The notes: generated by a model not told the origin, from the letters alone. DNA of 64,000 nucleotides from Blastococcus colisei (GCF_006717095.1 NZ_VFQE01000001.1:3286001-3350000), one strand, 5' to 3'. Numbered from the stretch's first letter, positions 27,828 through 36,892 are shown. Numbers and translations are program-made.

Positions 27828-28997
27828 TCAGCCGGCGGTGGCGGCATGCAGGTCGACGCCGCGGTCGGCCAGCCACGGCACGGGATCGACGGACGCGCCG
27901 TCGAGGCGGACCTCGAAGTGCAGGTGGACGCCGGTGCTGTTGCCGGTGGACCCCTGGAAACCGAGCAGTGCCCCGGCGCTGACGCCCTGGCCGGCGTTGA
28001 CGGTGTAGGCCGACAGGTGCGCGTAGCGGGTGGTCACCCCGCCGCCGTGGTCGAGTTCGACGAGGTTGCCGTAGCCGGGCAGGCTCAGGCTGCCGTCGCG
28101 GTCGCAGTAGGCGCTGGTGCACGCGGCGGTGACCACGATGCCGTCGGCGGCGGCGTAGACGGGAGTGTCGCGGGGGCCTGCGATGTCGACACCGGCGTGC
28201 AGGGCGCCCCAGCGGGACCCGTAGCCGGAGGTGAAGGTGCCCGCGGTAGGCCGTATCCACGACCCGGCCGGCACCGGCAGGTCCGGGCAGACGCCGGCCG
28301 CCGCACCGCTCCCGTCGGCCGCAGTGGCCTGGGTGGTCGGCCACAGCATGGCGGTCAGCTCGCGGGCGAGCGGCTCCCAGCGGGCGTAGGCACCTCCATA
28401 GGCCGAGACCTGCACGGCCTGTGCGGCCTGGGTGAGCGGCATCGCCCGCCAGTCGGGCACGGCCACGAGTCGGCGGTAGAAGGCCTCGGCGGCGTAGACG
28501 GGGTCCATCAGCTGAGCGACGGTGCCCCAGCCGGCGATCCAGCGCTGTTGGAAGGTGTTGACGCTGTCGTGGTCGGAGCCGAGCCCGTCATGCGGATAGG
28601 TCAGGCTGGTGGCGGTCACCGCGGCCTGCTCGGCGGTGAGTTCGGGGCTGCTGCCGTCGTTGGCCAGCATCCGGATGCGCGACTCCTGGTAGGCGGTGGC
28701 CAGCGCCACGGTCGCCGCGTACGGGTCGAGCTCTTGTGCCGCGGCGACGGTGACGATGGTCTGCGCGTGGCCCATCTGGACGGCGTTCAGGTCGGTGCCG
28801 GCGACGGTGGCGCCGGTGCCGCCGATCGAGCAGACCGAGGACGCCGCCGCCGGCGACGCCTCCGGAGCGGCGAGAACCGCGAGAGGGATCAGCAGCAGCG
28901 TCAGTACGCCGAACACCGGGACGGCGACGGGAGCGGCGGCCTTCCACAGCCATCGCTTCGCGTACGCCCGCGCCAGTCCTTCGGCCGTCCCGCTCAT
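27828..28997 (-). CDS. Membrane-anchored cell-wall hydrolase (lytic transglycosylase-like plus M23 peptidase)
   Basis: This 389-residue protein has one N-terminal membrane helix (about 24-46) and a lysozyme-like region (about 75-200, IVTVAAAQELDPYAATVALA, with a Glu in YQESRIRML). The C-terminal M23 metallopeptidase domain (about 260-380) carries the zinc ligands HAGVD (HxxxD) and HLHFEV (HxH). It should cut peptidoglycan outside the membrane so the secretion channel can pass the wall, as VirB1-type enzymes do. The ATG at 28997 overlaps the VirB4 stop by four bases, which fixes the start; the longer frame upstream is a shadow of VirB4. Confidence 0.88.
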   Translation of the reverse strand: MSGTAEGLARAYAKRWLWKAAAPVAVPVFGVLTLLLIPLAVLAAPEASPAAASSVCSIGGTGATVAGTDLNAVQMGHAQTIVTVAAAQELDPYAATVALATAYQESRIRMLANDGSSPELTAEQAAVTATSLTYPHDGLGSDHDSVNTFQQRWIAGWGTVAQLMDPVYAAEAFYRRLVAVPDWRAMPLTQAAQAVQVSAYGGAYARWEPLARELTAMLWPTTQATAADGSGAAAGVCPDLPVPAGSWIRPTAGTFTSGYGSRWGALHAGVDIAGPRDTPVYAAADGIVVTAACTSAYCDRDGSLSLPGYGNLVELDHGGGVTTRYAHLSAYTVNAGQGVSAGALLGFQGSTGNSTGVHLHFEVRLDGASVDPVPWLADRGVDLHAATAG

Positions 28998-30499
28998 GCC
29001 GGACGTCCTGTGAGGGCCTCGTTGGTGTCGGTCAGGGCCAGCTCGGGCGCCGTGAGGACGGTCTGCACCTTGAAGGCCCGGTCGCCGACCAGCCACAGGG
29101 CACGGCCCTTGCCGGCGATCGCCCAGCCGGTGACCACCCGCTGGGCGATCGGGGTCAGCCCGAGCATGGTGGCGAGCTCGTCGGCGACGGCCTGGTCCTG
29201 GCCGTGCAGCACCTTGACGTCGCACAGGTGCAGCAGGTCGCGGGCGATGGCCACCGCCTGGGAGGAGGCGTCGCCGGCGGTGAGCATGTCCGAGGGCTTG
29301 TGCGCGAGCAGGATCTGCACGTCGGCGTCGCGGCGGGACAGCCGCAGGTTGGCGTCCAGGCTCTTCATCGCCTCGGCACCGAGGCGCATCTGCCGCCAGG
29401 TCTCGTCGCGGATGACGATGCGCAGGTCGCCTGGGTCGGCGATCTCGCGCATCGCCTGGCCCCAGGAGTTCAGGCAGGTCAGCGCGATGCCGACGGCCTG
29501 GTCACCGAGCGGCTCGAGGCGGGACAGCGACAGCGACTGGATCGGCGCGCGCCAGTCGACCTCGATCGACGTGTGGTCGTCGAACAGCCCGGCCAACGAG
29601 CCCTTGACGAGGGAGCCGAGGGCATCGCGCAGGGTGCGGGTGGCGTCGAGGAAGTGCCGGCGGTCGGCGTAGCGGCAAGAGGCGACGAGATCGTCCGTGG
29701 GCTCGTCCAGAGCTTGCCACAGCTGCGGGATGGTGGGCTCGGTCAGCCGGGTGGCGCCGGAGCGGTAGCCGGTGAGCAGTCGCAGCGCCTCGCCGACGGC
29801 GGTCTCCTCCACGGGGCCGAAGGGCACGTTCTGCGAGCCGACCAGGCCACGGATCAGTACCAGCCAGCGGGCGAACATGATGGCCTCGCGGCGGCGGGCC
29901 TCGGCGGCGGCGAGCCGGTCCCAGCCGTGCCCGAGCGGCCCGAAGGCCAGCGGATTGACCCGGGCAGAGAATCCGTGGCCGATGACGAACGGCTCCACGC
30001 CGAGCGCGCGGCACAGCGGCTCGTACTCGTCCTTGGTGTCCCCCAGGATCAGCGTGCGGTAGCCGTAGGCGAGCATGCGTAGCGCGAAGGCCTTGACGGT
30101 GGCGGACTTGCCGCGGCCGGGCTTGCCGAAGACGACGACGTTGGGGTTGGTGACCGGGATGGCGTCGTCGGTGACCCAGCCGACCGGATCGCAGTAGAAC
30201 GCCCCGCCCGACAGCAGGTCGATGCCCATCTGCGCGCCCGTGGGCGGTAGCCCGCTGGTGGCGATCAGCGGCCACACCACCGGCGTCTGCTCCGACGTCA
30301 TCCGCCACACCGACAGCGGCGCCGGTGTCGCCGCCCGGCCCCGGCCCCGGCCACGCGGCCCACGGCGGGGCACCAGCGCGGTGAATGGCCCGCGCTCCCG
30401 TCGCGCCGTCTCGACGGCGGGGACGGCGGGGAGCCGGTGGCCGAAGTCGTCGAGCAGGACGGCAACGTCTCGGCCCCGACGAGCGGTGCGTCGGGTCAT
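28994..30499 (-). CDS. VirB4-like T4SS ATPase (C-terminal ATPase half)
   Basis: This 501-residue protein has Walker A VVFGKPGRGKSATVKAF (GKPGRGKS at about 125-132) and Walker B RIVIRDETWRQM (about 355). It also has VirB4-like conserved stretches ILGDTKDEYEPLCRALGVEP and DVQILLAHKPSDM. It powers assembly of, or transport through, the conjugation channel. The N-terminal domain of classical VirB4 is missing and appears to be carried by the preceding gene (30496-32010), which it overlaps by four bases. That overlap sets the start at 30499. Confidence 0.88.
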   Translation of the reverse strand: MTRRTARRGRDVAVLLDDFGHRLPAVPAVETARRERGPFTALVPRRGPRGRGRGRAATPAPLSVWRMTSEQTPVVWPLIATSGLPPTGAQMGIDLLSGGAFYCDPVGWVTDDAIPVTNPNVVVFGKPGRGKSATVKAFALRMLAYGYRTLILGDTKDEYEPLCRALGVEPFVIGHGFSARVNPLAFGPLGHGWDRLAAAEARRREAIMFARWLVLIRGLVGSQNVPFGPVEETAVGEALRLLTGYRSGATRLTEPTIPQLWQALDEPTDDLVASCRYADRRHFLDATRTLRDALGSLVKGSLAGLFDDHTSIEVDWRAPIQSLSLSRLEPLGDQAVGIALTCLNSWGQAMREIADPGDLRIVIRDETWRQMRLGAEAMKSLDANLRLSRRDADVQILLAHKPSDMLTAGDASSQAVAIARDLLHLCDVKVLHGQDQAVADELATMLGLTPIAQRVVTGWAIAGKGRALWLVGDRAFKVQTVLTAPELALTDTNEALTGRPA

Positions 30500-32010
30500 C
30501 GTCGTCCCCTGCGGTTGGGCAGCCCGACACCCAGCGGAATGGCGGCGGCGGCAAACCCGGAGTCCTGGGCCAGGTCCAGCCGCAGCGGCACGTAACCGGC
30601 GGCACGGATGGAGGCGGCGAGCCGGCGGCCGTGCTCGTCCACCGGCCAGGTGGCCGGGACGGTGACGCAGGCGGCGACGGCGGGGCGAACCAGCGCTCGG
30701 CCGGCGGCCAGCTTCTCGTCGGCGGCACCGATCCGCTCCGAGTCGCGCCGCTGCCGGGCCCGCTGCCGGAATCCCATGCGGGCGCGCAGCTCGTTGCCGG
30801 TGGTGGCGCTCATCTCTTCCCGGCCGACCAGCCGGGTGGCGCGGTCCAGCGGCAGCGGGGCGAGGAACACCGTCAGACAGCGCCGCTCCCCCGCCGTCGT
30901 CGGGACCAGCACCGGGGCCAGTGCGCCGAGCACCGCACCCGAGTCGGGTAGCAGGATCGTGTCGGTGACCGACGCCCATGCGTCGTGCGCGTAGTGCCGT
31001 AGCTCGGCGCGGGCGTGGGTGGGTCCGGCGGCGGCCATCGGCACCCCGGTCGCCAGCTGGGCGCCGTTGGCGGCGGCCAGGTCGGCGGCGATCAGTTGGC
31101 CACGGTCGCCGGGGGCGAAGCCGGTGCGCACCGCGGCAGCGAGTGCTGCCGAGTCCAGCCAGGTGACGGCGGTGCAGCCGACCGGGCCGCGCAGCGCGCT
31201 CTCGACCTCGGCCATCACCCCGTGCAGCACCCGCGCGCGGCCGTCCACCCCGCCGCCGGACTCTTTTGCAGACCGGCTCATCCGTCCCTCACCGACCACG
31301 ACGGTCACGAAGGCTTCCGTGCGCACCGCGGCCGGCGTGAGGGTGGCACCCAGCAGCGCGTTCACCCGGGCGGCCAGGGGCGCGGCGTCCGCACGAGTGT
31401 GGGCCTGCTCCCAGGCGGCGCGCTCAGCACCGTCGTCGGGCACGGTGCGCACCTGCAGCGCCAGGGTGTCGATCAGTTCGGTGCGCGCGGCGATCTCGCA
31501 CAGCTCGGCCAGGCCGGCGCCCATCCGGTCCCGCTCGGCCGGCTCGGCGAGGCCGATGCCGGGGTGGTCGATCCGCGCCACGGCCGCCCAGGTGTCCGCC
31601 GCGGAGTTCTGCACGATCACCGGGCGGGTGAACAGTTGCCCGTAGGGCGGTCCGTCGTGAGTGCGGATGCCGGCGAGCACTCCGGGCAGGTCCGCCTCGG
31701 ACAGGTCCTCGGCCGTCCCGGACGCGGCTCGGGAGCCGAACACCGTCCAGCCCATCGCTCCTCCGATCGCGTGCAGACAGAGATCGGCGAACCAGCGGCC
31801 AGCAGCCCGCCCTCGGATGGGGATCAGCAGCACGGCGGCCAGCAGTGCCCACACCGGCAGCCAGATGGCGAGCAGCGCCCATGCCTGCGCGTTCAAGGTC
31901 AACAGCGCCGGTACGCCGGCGAGGGTGACGAGGGCCAGTTGGGTGCCGGTCATGCCGAGGAACCAGCCCGAGACGTCGCGGGAGTAGTCGCCGTAGCGGA
32001 CGGCGTTCAT
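30496..32010 (-). CDS. SCO6880-type T4SS protein (VirB3-like membrane part plus VirB4 N-terminal-like domain)
   Basis: This 504-residue protein begins MNAVRYGDYSRDVSGWF, the start typical of SCO6880-family proteins found with actinobacterial VirB4 genes. Two membrane helices follow (about 22-65), then a long soluble domain without a P-loop. This arrangement matches VirB3 fused to the N-terminal domain of VirB4. Overlaps on both sides (four bases each) indicate stoichiometric synthesis with its neighbours. Family match is by recognition of start, topology and context. Confidence 0.78.
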   Translation of the reverse strand: MNAVRYGDYSRDVSGWFLGMTGTQLALVTLAGVPALLTLNAQAWALLAIWLPVWALLAAVLLIPIRGRAAGRWFADLCLHAIGGAMGWTVFGSRAASGTAEDLSEADLPGVLAGIRTHDGPPYGQLFTRPVIVQNSAADTWAAVARIDHPGIGLAEPAERDRMGAGLAELCEIAARTELIDTLALQVRTVPDDGAERAAWEQAHTRADAAPLAARVNALLGATLTPAAVRTEAFVTVVVGEGRMSRSAKESGGGVDGRARVLHGVMAEVESALRGPVGCTAVTWLDSAALAAAVRTGFAPGDRGQLIAADLAAANGAQLATGVPMAAAGPTHARAELRHYAHDAWASVTDTILLPDSGAVLGALAPVLVPTTAGERRCLTVFLAPLPLDRATRLVGREEMSATTGNELRARMGFRQRARQRRDSERIGAADEKLAAGRALVRPAVAACVTVPATWPVDEHGRRLAASIRAAGYVPLRLDLAQDSGFAAAAIPLGVGLPNRRGRR

Positions 32011-33617
32011 CGCGCGTCGTCCTGGTCGGGACCGGATGGGTCGCTCTCACCGGGCCGGTCAGGTGCCATGCCGTCGAGGCGCTCGGCGGGCCAGGCCGCA
32101 GAAGATGCGCCTCCGGGAGAGTGGACGTGCCCGTTCCCGGTCGGTCTTGTCGGCTGTGTTCCGCCGTCGTCGGGACGGTGCCCTCCGCCGTGCACGCCTC
32201 CGGTCGCCGTCCCTCCGCCGGAGCCGTTGCCGCGCACCGGTACCCGGGCGGGCAGCGGCTGCCCGTAGTACGGGTGGGTGTGCCCGACTCCGGCGCCCGA
32301 CAGCACGTCTGACGCCGAGGCGGCCACCCCCGCGGCCAGTCGGCCGGCCGTGGAGGTGCCCGTGGTCAGCGCACGCAGCGCGCCGGCGAAGCGCCCACTG
32401 GTCGTCGCGTCTGCGGTTGACTCGCCCTGCGCGCGGTCACCAGCCAACCGAGCCGCGGCACCTGAGGCGGCCACCCCACCGGATGCGGCACCCGCCGCCG
32501 CGGTGGCCACGGCCGCTCGCCCGCCTCCAGCCTTCTGCAGCGCGCCCATGACTCCGCCGGAGGCGGCCAGCGACGAGCGCAACGCCGCCCCAGACGACGT
32601 GCCGGGATCGACGAAGGCCAGCAGCCGGAACAGCGCCAGCGGACAGATGGCTCCGAGCAGGATGAGCAGACAGCCGACCACCGCCATGCCGCTCGCGGCC
32701 TCGGTGCTCGTTTCCTCGGCTCCGGTGATGATGCCCTCGGTGATGGTCACTCCGACGCCGAGGACGAGCACGGCGACGGGGGCAACCAGCAGCGCGGCGA
32801 GGAACCAGCGCAGGCTGCGCCAGAACCAGGTACTCGACGTCTGCGCCAGCAGTCCTCCTGCGGAGATCGCCGAGGTCGCGGCCAGCACGATCAGCGCCGC
32901 CTCGCGGACCAGCATGAGCAGCAGGTAACCCACGCTGGCCGGAACGAGCAGGAAGATGGAGCTGACCCCCAGCACGGTGGCGACCGTGCCGTCGACCATG
33001 TCGCGGCCCACGCTGATCGACGGGTCGAAAGCGGCCAGGGTGTCTATACCGAGAAGGCTGCGCAGCAGGGCGGTGGTCAGTCCGGAGACGCCGGTGACCA
33101 ACAGCGCCGCCACGCCGACGTAGCCGACCCAGACCAGCCCGAACTGAAGCAGGCCGATGAGCAGCCGGCCGAGGGTCTGCCCGTCCCGGCGCGCCGCCGC
33201 GACACCGAGCTGCACCATGACCATCAGCGCCGCGACCGTGGCGCCGATGCCGAAGGTCACCGGATAGACCGCGGCCAGCGGGCCGCCGGCGGACAGGTCG
33301 GGGGTGGCCAGTGCGTCGATCACCGAGAAGGCCAGGCCCAGCAGCCACAGCCCGGCCCCCCACAGAGACAACATGGCGCTGATCCACACGTCGGCGACCA
33401 CGGCTCCGGCCGCCTCGCCGATCACACAGAACGGGTTGATCGGCAGACACGGGAGCGAGCCGTCGTCCGCAGCCGGAGCCGTCGGGAAGGCCATCACCGC
33501 CGTGTCTGCCCAGGCAGGAGCGGCGGTCGCCAGCCAACCCACCGCCGCCAGCAGGAGCACGACCGAAGCCCTCCGCCGGACCCAAGGAATCCGCCGTCGC
33601 GACTGCGGCCTAGACAT
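32007..33617 (-). CDS. VirB6/TrbL-like polytopic T4SS membrane protein
   Basis: This 536-residue protein has a signal peptide (about 18-38, AAPAWA) and roughly seven membrane helices between residues 70 and 345. Its long, flexible, Gly/Ala/Ser/His-rich cytoplasmic tail is of the kind seen in VirB6/TrbL channel proteins. Conserved features include the paired cysteines in LPCLPINPFC just after the signal peptide. It should form the inner-membrane base of the DNA channel. The end overlaps the next gene by four bases. Confidence 0.78.
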   Translation of the reverse strand: MSRPQSRRRIPWVRRRASVVLLLAAVGWLATAAPAWADTAVMAFPTAPAADDGSLPCLPINPFCVIGEAAGAVVADVWISAMLSLWGAGLWLLGLAFSVIDALATPDLSAGGPLAAVYPVTFGIGATVAALMVMVQLGVAAARRDGQTLGRLLIGLLQFGLVWVGYVGVAALLVTGVSGLTTALLRSLLGIDTLAAFDPSISVGRDMVDGTVATVLGVSSIFLLVPASVGYLLLMLVREAALIVLAATSAISAGGLLAQTSSTWFWRSLRWFLAALLVAPVAVLVLGVGVTITEGIITGAEETSTEAASGMAVVGCLLILLGAICPLALFRLLAFVDPGTSSGAALRSSLAASGGVMGALQKAGGGRAAVATAAAGAASGGVAASGAAARLAGDRAQGESTADATTSGRFAGALRALTTGTSTAGRLAAGVAASASDVLSGAGVGHTHPYYGQPLPARVPVRGNGSGGGTATGGVHGGGHRPDDGGTQPTRPTGNGHVHSPGGASSAAWPAERLDGMAPDRPGESDPSGPDQDDAR

Positions 33618-34416
33618 GGCGCAGGTCCCGCCAGCCAGCCGCGATTGCGGTGTCGGTACCCGGCCAGACCGACGGAGCCGGCGCCGGCTCCGGCCCGGGG
33701 CCGATCACCCACCGATCCCCGGCCCATGACATGCGCTGGCAGTCGGCGATCGCGATCCGCGAGGTCTGCTCCACGGTGACGGTGAACTCGAAGTTCACGC
33801 ACACCACCGCGAACTCCTCGCCCACCGTGCCCTTGATCAGCCCCATCACCGGGCGGACGACGATCGCCAGCTGCGGCGACCCAGCACCGGACAGGCCCGC
33901 TGCAGACAACAAGCTCGCCATGCCGTCCACCCCGGACCACGTCTCCGGGGTCGGCCCGCCGGGAGCGGCCCACTCGGCGATCACCCGCCGCACGCCGTCC
34001 ATCGAGCCGCTCTGCATCGCCGTCACGTCGATCGCCGCCAGCTGCGCCAGCGAACCCTCTGGAGTTCGCGGGAAGCCGGTGGGCACGTCCGCCGCGCCCG
34101 CGCCGGTGGCGCGCGGCAACTCGAGAACGTCCGCAGCCTGCCTCGACACCGGGCCAGGGAGCGCGTCATCCGGGTCGGCGGTCGGCATCGGCGCGGCGGC
34201 CAGCGCATCGTGCCGCGACATGTCCGGGGAGGGAGCTGCAGCCTGTAGTGCGGCGTCCCTCTCGTCCGGCTCCTCGCTCAGCCCTCCGACAACCGCCAAG
34301 ACCAGGCCCGCCAGCACCGCCAGCGCTACCACCGCGCTGACCACGAGCGCCGCAAGGAGACGCGCCGGGCTCCACTCCGGCGCACCGCTCCTCTGGATGT
34401 CGGGACGGCGGCGCAT
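33610..34416 (-). CDS. Single-pass T4SS component, VirB8/TcpC-like position
   Basis: This 268-residue protein has a short basic N-terminus, one membrane helix (about 22-46) and an extracytoplasmic region. That region ends in an alpha/beta segment (LAIVVRPVMGLIKGTVGEEF, VCVNFEFTVTVEQTSRIAIA) with a terminal Trp-rich tail. Such a layout fits VirB8/TcpC-type channel scaffold proteins, though the sequence alone does not prove it. The start at 34416 is set by the TGATG overlap with the preceding pilin-like gene. Confidence 0.65.
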   Translation of the reverse strand: MRRRPDIQRSGAPEWSPARLLAALVVSAVVALAVLAGLVLAVVGGLSEEPDERDAALQAAAPSPDMSRHDALAAAPMPTADPDDALPGPVSRQAADVLELPRATGAGAADVPTGFPRTPEGSLAQLAAIDVTAMQSGSMDGVRRVIAEWAAPGGPTPETWSGVDGMASLLSAAGLSGAGSPQLAIVVRPVMGLIKGTVGEEFAVVCVNFEFTVTVEQTSRIAIADCQRMSWAGDRWVIGPGPEPAPAPSVWPGTDTAIAAGWRDLRHV

Positions 34417-34796
34417 CAGGTGCACCCACTGCCGGTGATCGAGTCCAGGATGACGAGGATGACCGTGTAGGTGATGGCCACCATCACGACCACCGCGACG
34501 CCCATCGCCCCAAAGCGGGAGGCATGCGGATGGGAGAACATCCGGCCCACCAGGACCGAGCCCAGCGACACGACGGCGGCGATCCCGATCAGCGCCAGCA
34601 CGCCCCACTTCACCCACGCCGTCACCTGATCGGCGAAGGCCTGCACTCCCGGCGGTGCCTCCGGGCAGACCGCCGCGGTCAACTCCACCGGCGCTGCGGT
34701 GGCCGGCCACGCGGTGAGCGCGACCAGGCCGGCGGCGACGAACGCGACGGTCGAGGCCGCTCGTACCGCTGCAGGTGCAATCCTGCGGGGGTTCAC
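34416..34796 (-). CDS. VirB2/TrbC-like small membrane protein (pilin candidate)
   Basis: This 126-residue protein has a signal peptide (1-35, ATAAP) and two further membrane helices (about 62-85 and 95-118) separated by a short polar loop. That is the topology of VirB2/TrbC pilins, although it is slightly longer than usual. A Cys lies in each periplasmic end (AAVCPEAPP and GSGCT), which could form a disulfide. It is tightly coupled to the genes on both sides. Confidence 0.65.
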   Translation of the reverse strand: MNPRRIAPAAVRAASTVAFVAAGLVALTAWPATAAPVELTAAVCPEAPPGVQAFADQVTAWVKWGVLALIGIAAVVSLGSVLVGRMFSHPHASRFGAMGVAVVVMVAITYTVILVILDSITGSGCT

Positions 34797-35905
34797 CGGG
34801 CCTCCCCCGCCGCCCCCGGCTGGGACGATGCCGCCCGGTGCCGATGCCGAGGCTGCGGTGGCACGGCCGGCATCAGCAGCGCGGTCAGCGACCGGCCGGC
34901 AGCCTCCACAGCCTTGGGCAGCCGGTCCCCGGTCAGACCGGCTGTCTGCAGTCGTCGGTCGACCGGTACTCGGACCACCCGCCCCTGCGACCGCAACTCG
35001 CGAAGCCGCGGTCCGCAGTTGGCCTTCACCGCCTGGGGCCAGCGCGCCGGGCCCACGATGGCCACCACCACCGGCTGCTCGGCCAGCTGGCTCAGCACGT
35101 GCTCGGTCAATCGCACCCCGGGCACGGTCGGCCGGCAGACGACGACGGTGCGCGTGCGGTCGGCGGCCAGTCGGGCCAGGTTCTCCGGAGCAGGCAGCCC
35201 GAGATCGAGGACGGTGACCGCCGGTTCTTCGCTGATCGGGAGGACCGGCCAGCCGCCAGGCTCCACGTCCTCAACGCGGCGGTCGATCGTGACGCGGTCG
35301 CGGGAGCCACGTCGCCAGGCGCCGGCGGCGTCGGTGCCCATCTCCGCCGACGCCGCGGCAATCAGCCCCGACCGGCGGGGATGCGCAGTCTCCACCAGGT
35401 GCACCCGCCGGTCGGTGGCTGCGGCGGCGTCGCTGATGGCCAGCGCCACCGTGGAGGCGCCGGCACCGGCGTGTGCCGCTACGACCGTGATCCAGTCAGC
35501 TGCCAGGGCGTCGCTGTCACCCCTGCCTGGGACAGCCGCGGGCGCGCTGTCACCCCTGCTCACGCTTCCCTGCGGCGCTCTGTCACCGCTGTCAGGCCAG
35601 CGCTCGCGGTGCATGTCGTCCCGAGCCGGAAGCGAGGTCCTGCCCTCGTCTTTTCTGGGGCGGCGGGCGGGTGGAACCGGTGTACCCGCCGGAGCAGTGC
35701 CCTCGGATTCGAAGGGCTCATGGAGACGCGTCGGCTCGGCCAGCCCTCGTGCGGCGAGTCGGGAACGACGGGCACGCAGCTCGTGGAAGGCCTGCTGTAT
35801 CTCCGCAACCGATAGCAGTCGATCGTCGGGGCCGACGTCGCCGCCATTGGCTACACCGCCCGTCACGGCGCCGGCTTCATCAACGTCCTGCAGCAGAGGG
35901 CTCAC
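34793..35905 (-). CDS. MinD/ParA-like protein with a degenerate P-loop
   Basis: This 370-residue protein has a variable N-terminal part, then an alpha/beta domain from about residue 138 that opens WITVVAAHAGAGASTVALAI. The glycine-rich loop is where MinD/ParA has KGGxGKT, but both lysines are missing (AHAGAGAST), so ATP binding may be lost. The linker (about 105-135) contains three 11-residue repeats of the form GDxAPxxxxxR, encoded by an exact 33-base period that carries a GGGGTGAC-like motif. GTG at 35905 is chosen because it overlaps the previous stop by four bases. It may position the secretion machine at the pole or septum; that is inference. Confidence 0.65.
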   Translation of the reverse strand: MSPLLQDVDEAGAVTGGVANGGDVGPDDRLLSVAEIQQAFHELRARRSRLAARGLAEPTRLHEPFESEGTAPAGTPVPPARRPRKDEGRTSLPARDDMHRERWPDSGDRAPQGSVSRGDSAPAAVPGRGDSDALAADWITVVAAHAGAGASTVALAISDAAAATDRRVHLVETAHPRRSGLIAAASAEMGTDAAGAWRRGSRDRVTIDRRVEDVEPGGWPVLPISEEPAVTVLDLGLPAPENLARLAADRTRTVVVCRPTVPGVRLTEHVLSQLAEQPVVVAIVGPARWPQAVKANCGPRLRELRSQGRVVRVPVDRRLQTAGLTGDRLPKAVEAAGRSLTALLMPAVPPQPRHRHRAASSQPGAAGEAR

Positions 35906-36660
35906 GCGACGGCCGCCAGATACTGCGGAGCCACGCCGCGCAGGGCGGTCAGCGTGCGGTTCCGCCGGCGGTACAGGGTGCGCGTCGTGATGCCGTGTGC
36001 GGCGGCGACCTTCTGGTCGGCCCGCCGGTGTCGACGGTCGCGGCTGCACTCGGTGGCGATCAGCAGTGCGACGTCCTCGGCGTCGACCCCTGAGCGCACC
36101 GCCCACTGCAGCAGGTCGACTACGTCGAGGTCCTCCCCCTCCTCGTCGGCGCTCGCAGTTGCGATCCGAGTGATGTCGCCCGTAGCGGTCAGGACCTCGA
36201 CCCGGTCGGGGTGGTAGCGGCTGCTGGGTCGCAGCTCGGCGAGTACCGCCCGCCGGGTCTCGGCGCGCAGGTTCGCCGCGATCGCCCGAGGCCGGCGTCG
36301 CCATGGGTAGCGGCGGATCTGGCAAGCGAGTTCGCCGACGACCACGGCGAGGATGTCGGGGGTCAGGTCTGCGAGCTGCCTGGCCATCGTCCGCACCAGT
36401 CCGCTGAGCAAGTGAAGCGTCACCAGCAGCGCGTCGTCGTCGCGGCCACCGTCCACAGCGGCCAGCCGGACGAGCGCGGCGAGCACGACGTCGGGGCGGT
36501 CGCCCGCGCCGCCATCGGCCCAGACGGCGAGCAGGTCATCGACGCTGCTCAGCCCGGTCAGGGCTGGCTCGGTAGCTGCCCAACGGACGAGGATGGCGTC
36601 GCCGTCCAGGCGAGCGGCGAGCGCCGGCCAGCTGCCGACGATGGTGGGGTCGTGGAACAT
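35902..36660 (-). CDS. Putative HTH regulator heading the conjugation operon
   Basis: This 252-residue protein has a helical N-terminal region and a C-terminal sigma-4-like helix-turn-helix (LQWAVRSGVDAEDVALLIAT, then DQKVAAAHGITTRTLYRRRN). It is the first gene of the operon and lies just downstream of the GGGGTGAC repeat cluster, so it may control the operon or act at the transfer origin. The ATG at 36660 is preferred to the ATG at 36678 because a GGAGGA site sits eight bases before it. The family is not recognised. Confidence 0.65.
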   Translation of the reverse strand: MFHDPTIVGSWPALAARLDGDAILVRWAATEPALTGLSSVDDLLAVWADGGAGDRPDVVLAALVRLAAVDGGRDDDALLVTLHLLSGLVRTMARQLADLTPDILAVVVGELACQIRRYPWRRRPRAIAANLRAETRRAVLAELRPSSRYHPDRVEVLTATGDITRIATASADEEGEDLDVVDLLQWAVRSGVDAEDVALLIATECSRDRRHRRADQKVAAAHGITTRTLYRRRNRTLTALRGVAPQYLAAVA

Positions 36661-36721
36661 GTGCGGGTCCTCCGGCATCGGTGTGATGCCGTCGACGCTC
36701 CGCAGGGACGTTCAACGGGCC

Positions 36722-36892
36722 GTCACCCTAGGCAGGGGTGACAGGAGGCGGTCACGTCAGCCCGTGACCAGCGCTGCCCCGCTATCGCGTCTGGGGACAT
36801 TCGGCTCCTGCAGCGGGGGGTGACGGAGCGAGAAGCGAGGGGTGACGTACGCGAGGTGCAACGACGAAGGCGGCGTGTTGCGGGGTGACGCC
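36722..36892. repeat. GGGGTGAC repeat cluster upstream of the conjugation operon
   Basis: GGGGTGAC occurs at 36735-36742, 36817-36824, 36839-36846 and 36882-36889. The first copy faces an inverted partner (GTCACCCT, 36722-36729). The last three are 22 and 43 bases apart, close to two and four helical turns, so a protein could line up on one face. The surrounding 36661-37235 region has no gene. Iteron, oriT or operator functions are all possible. Confidence 0.55.

Noticed and set aside
26523-29672. 1049-residue plus-strand frame across the secretion operon
   Set aside because: Antisense to four well-supported genes and composed of low-complexity Arg/Ser/Ala runs; no motif or ribosome binding site.
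33610-34710. Longer start for the VirB8-like gene
   Set aside because: The extra 98 residues overlap the pilin-like gene in another frame and lack protein character; the TGATG junction gives a better start.
34793-36325. 510-residue version of the MinD-like gene
   Set aside because: The first 140 residues are antisense-like Arg/Gly/Pro runs overlapping the HTH gene; the GTGA junction at 35902-35905 marks the true start.
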